DNA of 64,000 nt from Sphingobacterium deserti. GTDB taxonomy: Bacteria; Bacteroidota; Bacteroidia; Sphingobacteriales; Sphingobacteriaceae. The stretch is taken from assembly GCF_000757725.1 (NCBI RefSeq), contig NZ_JJMU01000002.1, positions 62,001-126,000 on the forward strand. Reading direction: 5' to 3'. The notes beneath the pieces were generated by a model. The model ran no database searches, had not been told where the DNA came from, and saw only the letters and a program-made list of their open reading frames with translations. How positions within the stretch are numbered: position 1 is the first letter of the stretch; each line of letters begins with the position of its first letter. The translations under genes and the position numbers were made by a program. Of the stretch, positions 43,624 to 52,099 are shown piece after piece.

Positions 43624-44838
43624 TTATTTGAATTGAATAGTTTTGATTGGAGAAATCCGGCTGATGAGCATCGCAGGTATAAAAAGTGCCATTAGGCCTA
43701 TGACGGCGACGGCGACATTCAGCCCAACAACTTGATACCAATGAATCTGCATCGGTACATATTCAATATAGTAAGTGGAGGGGTCTAATGCGAAGAAATG
43801 GGTTTGTGTCTGGAAAACATACAGCAGGAGCGCAATGCCATTGCCGATTAACAGCCCTAGTCCTATCAGATACATGGAGCCATATAGAAATACCTTTCGG
43901 ATGCCTGTATTTACATAGCCGAGCGCTTTAAGTACGCCGATCATTGCTGATCGTTCCAGGATACTAATCAGTAAGGAAGACACCATGTTGATAATAGCAA
44001 CTAACATCATTAATACAAAGATGATATTATCATTCATATCCAACATGTTCAGCCAATTAAAGATATCGGGCATTTGCTCCACGATATTAGTCGCGTTCAT
44101 CTCTATCGGCAATAGATCGGCAATCTGCTGCGTAGCTACCTGCAGGGAGTCAAAGTTACTGATTCGAATTTGGTACGCTCCTACATCGGTATCATCAAGA
44201 TCGTTTAATCTTCTTATAAGATCTAAGGACCCGATAACATAGGTTTTATCCAATTCCTCAGAGTGCGTCGTGTATATCCCGCGTATACTAAAAGGCCGCT
44301 TGCGGATGGGATCTTGCACAAAATACATGATAAATTTATCGCCCACATCAAGGGACAAACGGCTGGCAAGATATTCAGAGATTAACAGCTGTGTCGTCGC
44401 GCTTTCCCCAAAATTTAACGTATCGCCCTTAATGATATTAGGCTTTATATATTGTTGATTATACGTTTTATCCACACCCTTTAGCAGTACACCTTCCACC
44501 TCACCTTTGACGTTCATAATACCTGCTTTCGTGGCAAATGGTGTAATCTCACGTACCCAGGGCACCCCCTTGATGTGCTTTATATCCTGCTCCAATAGCT
44601 TGATAGGTGTGTTTTCATAAGAAGCATTCAGATCATTTTTAGTAATGATAATATCCCCGAAGAAGCCACGCTGCTTTTCAATGATTTCCGTTTTAAACCC
44701 TTTCAAAATCGCTACGGAAAGAATGATTGCAGATATCGCCAAAGCTAAGGCACCAATCGTGACACGCACAATAAGCTTCGAAAACGTTCGATTACCTGTA
44801 AAGAGCATGCGCTTAGCGAGGAAATAGGGAAAATTCAA
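43624..44838 (-). CDS. LolC/LolE-type ABC transporter permease (FtsX superfamily)
   Basis: 404 residues if started at TTG 44838, which gives the family N-terminus 'LNFPYFLAKRMLFTGNRTF'; the GTG at 44883 lies before a -7-like element and is less likely. One helix (~35-60), a long periplasmic domain and three C-terminal helices ('FVLMMLVAIINMVSSLLIS', 'YLIGLGLLIGNGIALLL', 'VGLNVAVAVIGLMALFI') give the FtsX/MacB layout. In proteobacteria LolCDE extracts lipoproteins for the outer membrane; no ATPase gene adjoins here, so the partner is elsewhere. Confidence 0.88.
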   Translation of the reverse strand: MNFPYFLAKRMLFTGNRTFSKLIVRVTIGALALAISAIILSVAILKGFKTEIIEKQRGFFGDIIITKNDLNASYENTPIKLLEQDIKHIKGVPWVREITPFATKAGIMNVKGEVEGVLLKGVDKTYNQQYIKPNIIKGDTLNFGESATTQLLISEYLASRLSLDVGDKFIMYFVQDPIRKRPFSIRGIYTTHSEELDKTYVIGSLDLIRRLNDLDDTDVGAYQIRISNFDSLQVATQQIADLLPIEMNATNIVEQMPDIFNWLNMLDMNDNIIFVLMMLVAIINMVSSLLISILERSAMIGVLKALGYVNTGIRKVFLYGSMYLIGLGLLIGNGIALLLYVFQTQTHFFALDPSTYYIEYVPMQIHWYQVVGLNVAVAVIGLMALFIPAMLISRISPIKTIQFK

Positions 44839-44861
44839 GCTGAAAATAATTTGTACCTTCG

Positions 44862-44869
44862 CAAAGTTA
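44862..44869 (-). promoter_or_regulatory. -7 element for the LolC/E-type gene
   Basis: Minus strand TAACTTTG (44869-44862) matches TAnnTTTG and lies 24 bases before the TTG start at 44838. No good -33 is seen. On the plus strand an overlapping TACCTTCG at 44854-44861 might serve fmt. Confidence 0.4.
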
Positions 44870-44923
44870 GCATTTTTTGTCACTTCACGACTGCTAACGA
44901 AAATAACAAAAAAGAATTAAGAT

Positions 44924-45838
44924 ATGCGCATTATATTCATGGGAACCCCCGATTTTGCGGTTGCCTCTTTACGAGCTTTACTTGAAACCGGAGAAGATGT
45001 CGTGGCTGTCGTCACTGGTGAGGATAAACCAGCAGGACGCGGACAAAAAATGCACGAGTCTGCTGTAAAAAAGTATGCGGTAGAAAACAATATCCCAGTA
45101 CTCCAACCTGCCAAACTAAAAAGTACAGCATTTTTGGATGAGTTAGCGTCTTACGCTGCAGATTTGCAGGTTGTGGTGGCTTTTCGCATGCTACCAGAGG
45201 CTGTGTGGAATATGCCGCCCCTCGGGACTATCAATGTGCACGCCTCCTTATTACCGCAATATAGAGGTGCCGCTCCTATCAACCACGCTATTATGAATGG
45301 CGAGAAAGAGTCTGGAGTAACTACATTTTTGCTGCAGCAAGAAATAGATACAGGCAACATACTCTTTTCCGAAAAGGTAAGTATAGATGAAGCGGACAAT
45401 GCGGGCGTACTGCACGACAAGCTCATGGTTGCCGGAGCCGACGTACTTTTGAAAACTATACAGGCATTTAAGACGAATACCGTGACACCTACACCACAAT
45501 CAAACTTTGATACAGCTTCGCTAAAAACGGCGCCCAAAATTTTTAAAGAAGATTGTGAGATTGACTGGCACTCGACAACAGAACAGGTGTATAACCGCAT
45601 CCGGGGATTAAGTCCATATCCTACCGCATTCACAAAACTTCATGGGAAAGGCTTAAAAATATTTGAAGCGGAAAAGACTGGAAAAATAGATGTTCTGCCT
45701 GGCGAGCACATTACCGATGGAAAGACCTTTGTGCAATATGCCACGGCAGATGGATCGATTCTTCTTAAAGTGTTACAACTGGAAGGCAAGAAAAAGATGC
45801 GTATTGATGAGTTTTTACGGGGTTATCGATTTGAATAG
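44924..45838 (+). CDS. fmt: Methionyl-tRNA formyltransferase
   Basis: 304 residues, within the usual size of 305-320. The N-terminal formyltransferase domain has 'IIFMGTPDFAVASLRALL', a folate site 'HASLLPQYRGAAPINHAI' (S-L-L-P-x-x-x-G-x-x-P) and 'GVTTFLLQQEIDTGNIL'. The C-terminal OB-fold domain runs from 'CEIDWHSTTEQVYNRIRGLSP'. It formylates initiator Met-tRNA with 10-formyl-THF. It is divergent from the permease gene and convergent with a small XRE regulator. Confidence 0.96.
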   Translation: MRIIFMGTPDFAVASLRALLETGEDVVAVVTGEDKPAGRGQKMHESAVKKYAVENNIPVLQPAKLKSTAFLDELASYAADLQVVVAFRMLPEAVWNMPPLGTINVHASLLPQYRGAAPINHAIMNGEKESGVTTFLLQQEIDTGNILFSEKVSIDEADNAGVLHDKLMVAGADVLLKTIQAFKTNTVTPTPQSNFDTASLKTAPKIFKEDCEIDWHSTTEQVYNRIRGLSPYPTAFTKLHGKGLKIFEAEKTGKIDVLPGEHITDGKTFVQYATADGSILLKVLQLEGKKKMRIDEFLRGYRFE

Positions 45839-45860
45839 ACACCATTTACCCTTCCATATC

Positions 45861-46073
45861 TTACTCATCATCTTCTACGTATTGCATGATATCTCCGGGC
45901 TGACACTTTAAAGCTTTGCATAGTGCATCTAATGTACTAAGACGGATAGCTTTGGATTTTTCATTTTTAATGATAGAAAGGTTCGAAAGTGTGATACCGA
46001 CCTTCTGACTCAGGTCGTTCAAAGAAACCTTTTTTTTAGACATGATGTCATCGAGGTATATTCTAATAGGCAT
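45861..46073 (-). CDS. Small XRE/Cro-type HTH regulator (YozG-like)
   Basis: 70 residues from ATG 46073; the longer frame to 46148 has an implausible Cys/Phe-rich leader. The chain is almost entirely one helix-turn-helix domain: 'MSKKKVSLNDLSQKVGITLSNLSIIKNEKSKAIRLSTL', with the tail 'ALKCQPGDIMQYVEDDE'. Such small proteins bind DNA as dimers and often control one or a few genes. The next genes are fmt and rpoD, neither an obvious target. Confidence 0.88.
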   Translation of the reverse strand: MPIRIYLDDIMSKKKVSLNDLSQKVGITLSNLSIIKNEKSKAIRLSTLDALCKALKCQPGDIMQYVEDDE

Positions 46074-46416
46074 AAGCAGATCGATTTTAATTTTCAAATT
46101 GCTAAAACAATAACAATTTCTGCAAATAATAGTTTTATTGAAATACAAAAACTCTACTTACGAATGCGCTACGGATTTTATAATAAAGCTGTTACAACAC
46201 GAATGATTTTAATTATTACGGAAAACAAATACGGAATATCCGCGTTATTCCATTGACGAAATGCGATTTGGAATAATTTTTGCTACACTAAGTACATCAA
46301 TTATCCATTCCTAACTCCCTCATACAGAGTGATTAATTTACACTTAAATGAAGGTGATTTCGTAAAAATTTACTATTTTTGCAAACATTTCAAAGAGAAA
46401 GGTTTTTAAACATTAG
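46074..46416 (+). promoter_or_regulatory. Divergent intergenic region with the rpoD promoter -7 element
   Basis: 343 bases without a gene. TATTTTTG at 46374-46381 fits TAnnTTTG, 35 bases before the rpoD ATG; no good -33 TTG is seen at the right distance. The rest shows no repeat or palindrome I can support. Confidence 0.5.
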
Positions 46417-47277
46417 ATGAGACAGCTCAAAATTACACAATCTATTACCAATCGCGAATCGCAATCGCTGGATAAGTATTTGCACGAGATTGGTAAAGTG
46501 GATTTAATCACCGCGGAAGAAGAAGTTATCCTAGCGCAACGCATTCGCGAAGGCGACCAGGTAGCTTTAGAGAAATTAACAAAAACCAATTTACGTTTCG
46601 TTGTTTCTGTTGCAAAACAATACCAGAATCAAGGCCTCACATTAGGAGACTTGATCAATGAAGGTAACTTAGGCTTAATAAAAGCAGCAAAGCGTTTCGA
46701 CGAAACAAAAGGTTTTAAGTTCATTTCATACGCCGTTTGGTGGATCCGTCAATCTATTTTGCAAGCTATTGCTGAGCAATCACGTATTGTGCGCCTTCCT
46801 TTGAACCAAGTTGGTTCATTGAGCAAGATCAGCAAAGCCTTTTCAAAATTAGAACAGGAATACGAGCGAGAACCATCTCCAGAGGAATTGGCTGACATAC
46901 TTGAAACAACGGTAGACAAAGTGTCTGATACGTTGAGTAATTCAGGAAGACATGTATCTATGGACGCCCCATTTGTTCAGGGGGAAGAAAACACCTTATT
47001 AGATGTGTTGGAAAACGCTGATCCGGATACCGATAGCCTGTTAATTGATGAGTCACTGTCCGAAGAGATCAAACGTTCGTTAGCTACGTTGACGGAAAGA
47101 GAACGCGAAATAATTGTTTTGTTTTTTGGATTAGGCACTAATCACCAATTGTCTTTGGAAGAAATTGGAGAGAAATTTAGCCTGACTAGAGAGCGTGTGC
47201 GCCAAATTAAAGACAAAGCTTTGCAGCGTCTTCGCCACACTTCGCGTAGTAAAATTTTAAAATCTTATTTGGGCTAA
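46417..47277 (+). CDS. rpoD: Primary (housekeeping) RNA polymerase sigma factor, Bacteroidota type
   Basis: 286 residues, the short form without region 1.1 that is characteristic of Bacteroidota. Regions in order: 1.2 ('[20 protein letters not shown]'), 2 ('[20 protein letters not shown]', '[17 protein letters not shown]'), 3 ('[20 protein letters not shown]') and 4 ('[20 protein letters not shown]'). It recognises the TTG/TAnnTTTG promoters seen before several genes in this window. It has its own strong terminator. Confidence 0.97.
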   Translation: MRQLKITQSITNRESQSLDKYLHEIGKVDLITAEEEVILAQRIREGDQVALEKLTKTNLRFVVSVAKQYQNQGLTLGDLINEGNLGLIKAAKRFDETKGFKFISYAVWWIRQSILQAIAEQSRIVRLPLNQVGSLSKISKAFSKLEQEYEREPSPEELADILETTVDKVSDTLSNSGRHVSMDAPFVQGEENTLLDVLENADPDTDSLLIDESLSEEIKRSLATLTEREREIIVLFFGLGTNHQLSLEEIGEKFSLTRERVRQIKDKALQRLRHTSRSKILKSYLG

Positions 47278-47298
47278 CAGAGCCTACACAATGTACGC

Positions 47299-47329
47299 AA
47301 TGCGCAGCTGAAAAGTTGCGCATTTTTTT
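47299..47329 (+). terminator. Rho-independent terminator after rpoD
   Basis: AATGCGCAGCT (47299-47309), GAAA tetraloop, AGTTGCGCATT (47314-47324), then a T-run to 47329. Confidence 0.92.
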
Positions 47330-47428
47330 GTGGTATCAGTTTTCACCACCGACTAACACGAATCCTTTAACAAACAGATTATTATCTTACAAATTTATTT
47401 TTTAACAATAATTAATATTCGAGAGCAA

Positions 47429-47457
47429 TTTGTTTAGGCATCACTTTTGTAACTTTA
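47429..47457 (+). promoter_or_regulatory. Promoter of the OmpA-like lipoprotein gene
   Basis: -33 TTTG (47429-47432), 17-base spacer, -7-like TAACTTTA (47450-47457; last base off the TAnnTTTG consensus), 21 bases before the ATG at 47479. Confidence 0.5.
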
Positions 47458-47478
47458 TTCCTATTAAAATGCTATCGT

Positions 47479-48369
47479 ATGATTAACAACAGAATAATTA
47501 CAGTGGGCGTGCTGCTTTCTGGCTTATTTCTAGCCAGTTGTGTCAGCAACAAAAAATATACTGCCCTACAGACGCAACATCAAGATCTTGCGGCGCAATA
47601 TCAAAAAGGACAAATGGATCTCACCGAGGCAAGATCAAAGATCAAAAATCTGGAAGATCAACTTGAATATGAGCGCAAGAACAATGCATCATTGAAAGAA
47701 GCCCTAGGACGACTACAAGGTACGCTTGATATGAGCATAAACCAAAATAGCCAAGGGAACGCGAACATTTCGAAATTGGTAGACGAGATTAACGCATCTA
47801 ACAAATACATCCAGCATTTGGTCAATACCAAAAATAAAAGTGATTCGCTTAATTTGGTGCTTACCAATAACCTCACACGTTCTCTTAGCCGTGAGGAACT
47901 TCGCGATGTCGACGTGAAGGTTTTAAAGGGTGTAGTGTACATCTCACTATCAGACAACATGCTTTACAAATCTGGAAGCTACGAAATCTCGGATAAAGCG
48001 GGCGAAACACTAAGCAAGATTGCCAAGATCATCCAAGATTATAAGGATTACGAAGTGTTGATTGAAGGTAACACGGATACCGATCCTATATCGAAACCAA
48101 ATATTCGTAACAACTGGGATTTAAGTGCGTTACGTGCTTCGTCAGTGGTTCAAGCTTTACAAAATCAATATGGCGTGGAACCAAAACGATTGACCGCTGG
48201 TGGCCGCGGAGAATTCAACCCTATCGCAGACAATTCCTCTGCTGATGGAAAGGCTAGAAACCGCCGTACGCAAATCATCATTACTCCTAAGTTGGATCAG
48301 TTTATGGAGTTGATTGATAAAGCCCCAGAGTCCTCGGCAGATAGCACGAGCACGAGCGAATTTCAGTAG
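47479..48369 (+). CDS. OmpA-family peptidoglycan-associated lipoprotein
   Basis: This is a 296-residue protein with a lipoprotein signal (LFLASC, Cys21), a coiled coil at about residues 30-130, and a C-terminal OmpA domain (~155-275) with 'EVLIEGNTDTD', 'NWDLSALRASSVVQAL' and 'GRGEFNPIADNSSADGKARNRRTQIII'. The N-x-x-L-S-x-x-R-A pattern binds diaminopimelate in peptidoglycan. It should tether the outer membrane to the wall. It is a single-gene unit between two hairpins. Confidence 0.94.
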   Translation: MINNRIITVGVLLSGLFLASCVSNKKYTALQTQHQDLAAQYQKGQMDLTEARSKIKNLEDQLEYERKNNASLKEALGRLQGTLDMSINQNSQGNANISKLVDEINASNKYIQHLVNTKNKSDSLNLVLTNNLTRSLSREELRDVDVKVLKGVVYISLSDNMLYKSGSYEISDKAGETLSKIAKIIQDYKDYEVLIEGNTDTDPISKPNIRNNWDLSALRASSVVQALQNQYGVEPKRLTAGGRGEFNPIADNSSADGKARNRRTQIIITPKLDQFMELIDKAPESSADSTSTSEFQ

Positions 48370-48390
48370 GATACGATCTATACATTTTTT

Positions 48391-48432
48391 AGAAAGAGGC
48401 CGTTCTCATCATATAGAGAACGACCTCTTTCT
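48391..48432 (+). terminator. Long hairpin after the OmpA-like gene
   Basis: AGAAAGAGGCCGTTCTC (48391-48407) pairs with GAGAACGACCTCTTTCT (48416-48432) over 17 positions with one mismatch. It is followed by CGTTTAAA, a poor T-run, but the position 22 bases after the stop fits a terminator. Confidence 0.65.
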
Positions 48433-48480
48433 CGTTTAAAGCGTAAACTAAAATTTCGACAGTCTGAAGCTTATTAGCAT

Positions 48481-48510
48481 AAAAAAGGGTTTAGCTTTCG
48501 CTAAACCCTT
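48481..48510 (-). terminator. Terminator of tRNA-Arg
   Basis: Minus strand AAGGGTTTAGC (48510-48500), loop GAAA, GCTAAACCCTT (48495-48485), then T-run (48484-48481). It begins 4 bases after the tRNA 3' end. Confidence 0.92.
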
Positions 48511-48514
48511 GCTG

Positions 48515-48586
48515 TGTCCTCGGCGGGGGTCGAACCCACATCTTCAGAACCGGAATCTGAAATTCTATCCATTGAACTACGAAGAC
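48515..48586 (-). tRNA. tRNA-Arg (anticodon CCG)
   Basis: Cloverleaf on the minus strand: acceptor GTCTTCG/CGAGGAC (one G-U pair), anticodon stem TCAGA/TCTGA around loop TTCCGGT giving anticodon CCG (codon CGG), and T-arm GGGTTCGACCCC. The discriminator is A; CCA is not encoded. Confidence 0.93.
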
Positions 48587-48699
48587 TTGCGAGCAAAAAT
48601 AACACTTTTTACTTTAGTTCATACAGATATTTGCTAAAATATTATTTCTGCTGCCCCTGCTTTTGCACCGCTTTTACAAACAGCCTACAGGCTAATGAT

Positions 48700-49329
48700 T
48701 TAGTGATCGTGATCACCTTCAGCTACTAAATGAACGCTAACTTTCAGATCTAGATCATTTTCACCCGTAAACTGGTTATAACTTGCATTGTTCCAGTCTG
48801 CAGCGGTGATTCGCCCTTTTACACCAGCATTTAAATGACGTAGAACGTAGTTCATGGTGAAGGTATTCGCCAACGCGTTGACTGTTAGATAACCCGTAAC
48901 GCCTACGTTTAAGGCCTGGCCATTAGCATCGATATCTCCATATTCATAGGAAAGACTGTTTGCAGGTGCTCCCAATATAAACGCTTGATGTATATCTGCA
49001 CGCGCTACAAATGTTTGTTGCGTTTCCCTACCGGCAAAATCCGTAGCCACGAGTTGCAGTCGGTAGCTTTTCCCCACCTCCAAGTGCAGATGCTCACCAA
49101 CTGGTGGCAACATATCCGCACCAGAAAATGTGACCGTAACAACTTCAGGGTTTTGTATGTCATTGTAATGTGCATGATCTCCATGTGCCTCACGTTCCAC
49201 TTCAGTGAATATAAGTTTCGCTGTACCCACTTCTTCTTGATCTACTTCAGGGGTAGGGTCATCTTTAGAGCAAGATGCTGCAAAAAATAAGATACTGAGC
49301 GCGAGAATAACTACATTGATTTTTTTCAT
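48700..49329 (-). CDS. His-rich lipoprotein of a putative metal-uptake operon
   Basis: This is a 209-residue protein with lipoprotein signal (FFAASC, Cys20). It holds histidine clusters at 'REAHGDHAHYND' (H49, H52, H54), 'VGEHLHLEVG' and the C-terminal 'AEGDHDH'. The remainder looks like an all-beta domain ('ESYRLQLVATDF'-type strands), with no family I can name. It starts 11 bases after the TonB receptor gene on the same strand. The His clusters suggest binding of zinc, copper or another transition metal at the surface or in the periplasm. Confidence 0.82.
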   Translation of the reverse strand: MKKINVVILALSILFFAASCSKDDPTPEVDQEEVGTAKLIFTEVEREAHGDHAHYNDIQNPEVVTVTFSGADMLPPVGEHLHLEVGKSYRLQLVATDFAGRETQQTFVARADIHQAFILGAPANSLSYEYGDIDANGQALNVGVTGYLTVNALANTFTMNYVLRHLNAGVKGRITAADWNNASYNQFTGENDLDLKVSVHLVAEGDHDH

Positions 49330-49340
49330 GATAGTACTAT

Positions 49341-51665
49341 TTAGAAATGATAAGAAATTTTTAAATTAATGTTTCGTCCCATTTGGTGGGTAAAATACCG
49401 CAAACGGTCCATATAATCTTTGTATTCGGTATTGAATACATTGTCGACAGACAATAGTAGGTTTAGCTGATGAGCTTCGTTAAGTTGAAACTGCTTTGCC
49501 GCCACAAGATCGATAAGATGGTAGGCTGGCGGCGGAGACGCGTAATCTGAATTCGGTTCGTAGCGGCTTTGTTTTGCTACGAAGCGGTGGGCCACTTTTA
49601 GGTAGCTATGTTGCTGGTCTTGACCAAACATTTTCCAGGAAATACCATGCTGCAGCCTATCTGCAGGTATGTAGGGCAAATAAGTGTGTTGCGACAAGTT
49701 CCGGGCGCGTAGCAACGATGCGTTTATATCATACTGAAAGTCTTTCCACAGCTGGTAACTGAACCGAAGATCTACGCCATAAAAAAGCGCATCATGTTGT
49801 TGATAAACAAACAGGGGAAAGGTGCCTCGGATGGTTTGCCTTACCGAATCGGGATTAGGTTGTGCGTATATGTAATCGTAGAGCAACTGCGCATAAACAT
49901 CTGCGGTAAACTGCATACGACTACTGCTTCGGATCAGCGAACTCATCCATTTCAGCCCTTTTTCGCTTCGCAGGTTTTGGTCGCCAAGCTCGTAGGTTGC
50001 ACTGCCGTGATGTACACCATCGCTATACAATTCATTCGCTGATGGCGCACGCCAAGCTAATCCTATGTTGCTTTTCAGACTCCATTGCGGTGAGAAGTGG
50101 TAAAGCACGCCCACCGTACCAGACGCGTTATGAAACCGGCGCGTAGCGGTAAGCAGATATTGCTGTATGCTTCCATCCTCATTCACGGCATCGCGGCGGT
50201 AGCGATAGCCTGCCACATCGAGGTATTTAAAATCATATCGCCCACCCGCTTCGGCATGCAAACGCCCGATGTGAAACTGATGTATAGCAAAAAGGCCTAG
50301 ACTATAACTGTCGAAATTGGGAATAATAGGCGTTGTCCCCGTTCCGGGCGTGTTGTTATTGATCTGTGCTAAAGACTGTATACCGATGGAGCTATTTCCT
50401 TCCTTTAGTACCACATCCAAGGATTGTGTTGAAAGTACCATATCGGCCATAGGCAGATCATCGGATTCTACGCGACGTACATCATATTCGCGCCGATGGT
50501 TGCGCTGGTATGCGTACTGTACGTCCAGACTGCGATCAGCATTAAATTTATACTTCCATGTGGCCTTCGCTAAATCGTGTGACACTTTTTGCCTTGGCGC
50601 GCCTATTTTATAGGTGAAATCGTAGGTTTCAAAGGGGCGTCCGTTTTGAATCCTGGCCTCAATATCTGCAACGGTTCCGATGTGCGCACCGGTAAAAATG
50701 CCCAGCGTTGTCCCGAAGTGGCTGTAAAATAACGCAAAGCTGTTTTTATCCCGCTTATAATCTAAAGCCGCGCTGTAATTAAGCTCCTCCACGCCGGTAT
50801 TTCCCACAACATAGTGGGGCGTTTCGTAATCGCCAAGTTTTTTAGCCGAGGCTTGCAAACGCCAACCGAGCTGCGGGATTTTATCAATGCCTCCTTCAAA
50901 AGCTCCGTTTACAACCCCTCCTCTCCCATTACTCCGCCCGTGCAGATCAAGCTCTCCGCTGAAAGGCTTTGATGTGTCGATCGTTTTGGGCAGCACTAAG
51001 ACCACGCCGCCTAAAGCATCCGCACCATAGCGAACGCCCTGCGCTCCTTTTACCACTTCTAAACGATCAGCAAGGAAGGGATCAATCTCAGGCGCATGTT
51101 CCACCCCCCACTGCTGTCCCTCCTGGCGAATTCCGTTATTCATAATCAAAATACGGTTGCTATGCAAACCGTTGATTACCGGTTTTACAATACTGTTTCC
51201 CATACCGATCGTGGATACGCCGGAAATAGCAGTAAGCGATTCAGCCAAAGTTTTCCCGCGGCTTTCCTGAAGTTCCTGTGCAGATAAACGGTGAACACTA
51301 CTGGAAAGAGAGCCTTGTTGTTGTCCAATGATCTCGACATCTTGCAGATGTATAGCATCTGGCAGAAGTTCAAATACCAGTGTCGTATCTTTCGAAAGCG
51401 ATAGCGAAAGCTCTTTGCCATGATAGCCTAGGTGTGAAGCAGCTACTTGGTAGCTGCCTGCACACATTTTGTTGAACACAAAATGTCCAAGACGATCCGT
51501 AGTTGTGGCCCTATCGCTATCCAGCCGAATGACAACATCCGTTAATGGCGTGCCTGCAGTGGATCTAACTTCCCCCTGCATGCGTATAACGCAACCCTTC
51601 TGGGCATTTGCCAACTGCCAAAAAAACATTGGCAACAGCAAAAGCCCAATCCATGTTTTTTGCAT
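49341..51665 (-). CDS. TonB-dependent outer membrane receptor with CarboxypepD_reg-like N-domain (putative metal receptor)
   Basis: 774 residues: signal peptide (ends 'WQLANAQ', about residue 21), a CarboxypepD-regulatory-like beta domain (~25-105), a plug (~115-235, 'SGVSTIGMGNSIVKPVINGL' and 'DRLEVVKGAQGVRYGADALGG') and a barrel ending 'NLKISYHF' with terminal Phe. It is not a SusC: it lacks a SusD partner. Neighbours are a small His/Cys protein upstream and a His-rich lipoprotein downstream, so a metal or metallophore substrate (ZnuD-like) is inferred. Confidence 0.92.
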   Translation of the reverse strand: MQKTWIGLLLLPMFFWQLANAQKGCVIRMQGEVRSTAGTPLTDVVIRLDSDRATTTDRLGHFVFNKMCAGSYQVAASHLGYHGKELSLSLSKDTTLVFELLPDAIHLQDVEIIGQQQGSLSSSVHRLSAQELQESRGKTLAESLTAISGVSTIGMGNSIVKPVINGLHSNRILIMNNGIRQEGQQWGVEHAPEIDPFLADRLEVVKGAQGVRYGADALGGVVLVLPKTIDTSKPFSGELDLHGRSNGRGGVVNGAFEGGIDKIPQLGWRLQASAKKLGDYETPHYVVGNTGVEELNYSAALDYKRDKNSFALFYSHFGTTLGIFTGAHIGTVADIEARIQNGRPFETYDFTYKIGAPRQKVSHDLAKATWKYKFNADRSLDVQYAYQRNHRREYDVRRVESDDLPMADMVLSTQSLDVVLKEGNSSIGIQSLAQINNNTPGTGTTPIIPNFDSYSLGLFAIHQFHIGRLHAEAGGRYDFKYLDVAGYRYRRDAVNEDGSIQQYLLTATRRFHNASGTVGVLYHFSPQWSLKSNIGLAWRAPSANELYSDGVHHGSATYELGDQNLRSEKGLKWMSSLIRSSSRMQFTADVYAQLLYDYIYAQPNPDSVRQTIRGTFPLFVYQQHDALFYGVDLRFSYQLWKDFQYDINASLLRARNLSQHTYLPYIPADRLQHGISWKMFGQDQQHSYLKVAHRFVAKQSRYEPNSDYASPPPAYHLIDLVAAKQFQLNEAHQLNLLLSVDNVFNTEYKDYMDRLRYFTHQMGRNINLKISYHF

Positions 51666-51708
51666 GTATTGTACTTAATAATCTTTGTATAAAACTTATT
51701 TACCTAGT

Positions 51709-52029
51709 CTATGCAAAAAAGGGCGGGTCTTTATTACTTTTTAAGGAGGGAGCGCTTTCAGGTAGCGCAAGTGAAAATGCTTTGAACTTCGGTAGGGCGC
51801 GGCTAGACACCTGCGCTTCAGGAAGAACGACATCCACACGGAAACCAAATACAATTTGATGCGAAACGAACCAACACAGCGCGCAATCATCTGCAAGCGC
51901 ATGTTGCTCAGCAGCGTGTGATGGGCAGGTATGATGCGTGGTGTCATGCGTATACTGCAAGCTGCTCGCCGACAATAAGCCCGCGACACTAAATAGTAGC
52001 CATACCTGCAATAATACTTTTTTCAACAT
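51709..52029 (-). CDS. Small exported His/Cys-rich protein heading the metal-uptake operon
   Basis: 106 residues from ATG 52029; the longer frame upstream crosses the promoter. N-terminal signal or anchor (~5-22, 'VLLQVWLLFSVAGLLSAS'), then a metal-ligand-rich segment 'THDTTHHTCPSHAAEQH' and a C49-A-L-C52 pair in 'ADDCALCWF'. It resembles the short C-x-x-C proteins (DUF2946-like) often found before TonB receptors for metals in Bacteroidota. It is first in the operon, 44 bases before the receptor. A metal-binding or sensing role is inferred. Confidence 0.78.
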   Translation of the reverse strand: MLKKVLLQVWLLFSVAGLLSASSLQYTHDTTHHTCPSHAAEQHALADDCALCWFVSHQIVFGFRVDVVLPEAQVSSRALPKFKAFSLALPESAPSLKSNKDPPFFA

Positions 52030-52037
52030 GCGTAGCG

Positions 52038-52069
52038 CAAAGGTAACACAAATGCAACAGCATTGCAAA
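52038..52069 (-). promoter_or_regulatory. Strong promoter with internal inverted repeat, metal-uptake operon
   Basis: Minus strand -33 TTTG (52069-52066), 20-base spacer, perfect -7 TACCTTTG (52045-52038). An inverted repeat TGCAA-N5-TTGCA (52068-52054) overlaps the -33/spacer and could bind a metal-responsive repressor. The -7 ends only 8 bases before the ATG at 52029, so the mRNA is leaderless or nearly so. Confidence 0.75.
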
Positions 52070-52099
52070 TTTATATCCTCCTTAAATTGCGCTGGAATG

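Noticed and set aside
45151..45633. 160-codon frame antisense to fmt
   Set aside because: Lies fully inside a clear fmt gene on the opposite strand; composition is that of a reverse-frame shadow.
48515..48586. tRNA-Arg as an integration site
   Set aside because: No duplicated tRNA 3' end or mobile genes were found on either side; the tRNA has an ordinary terminator.
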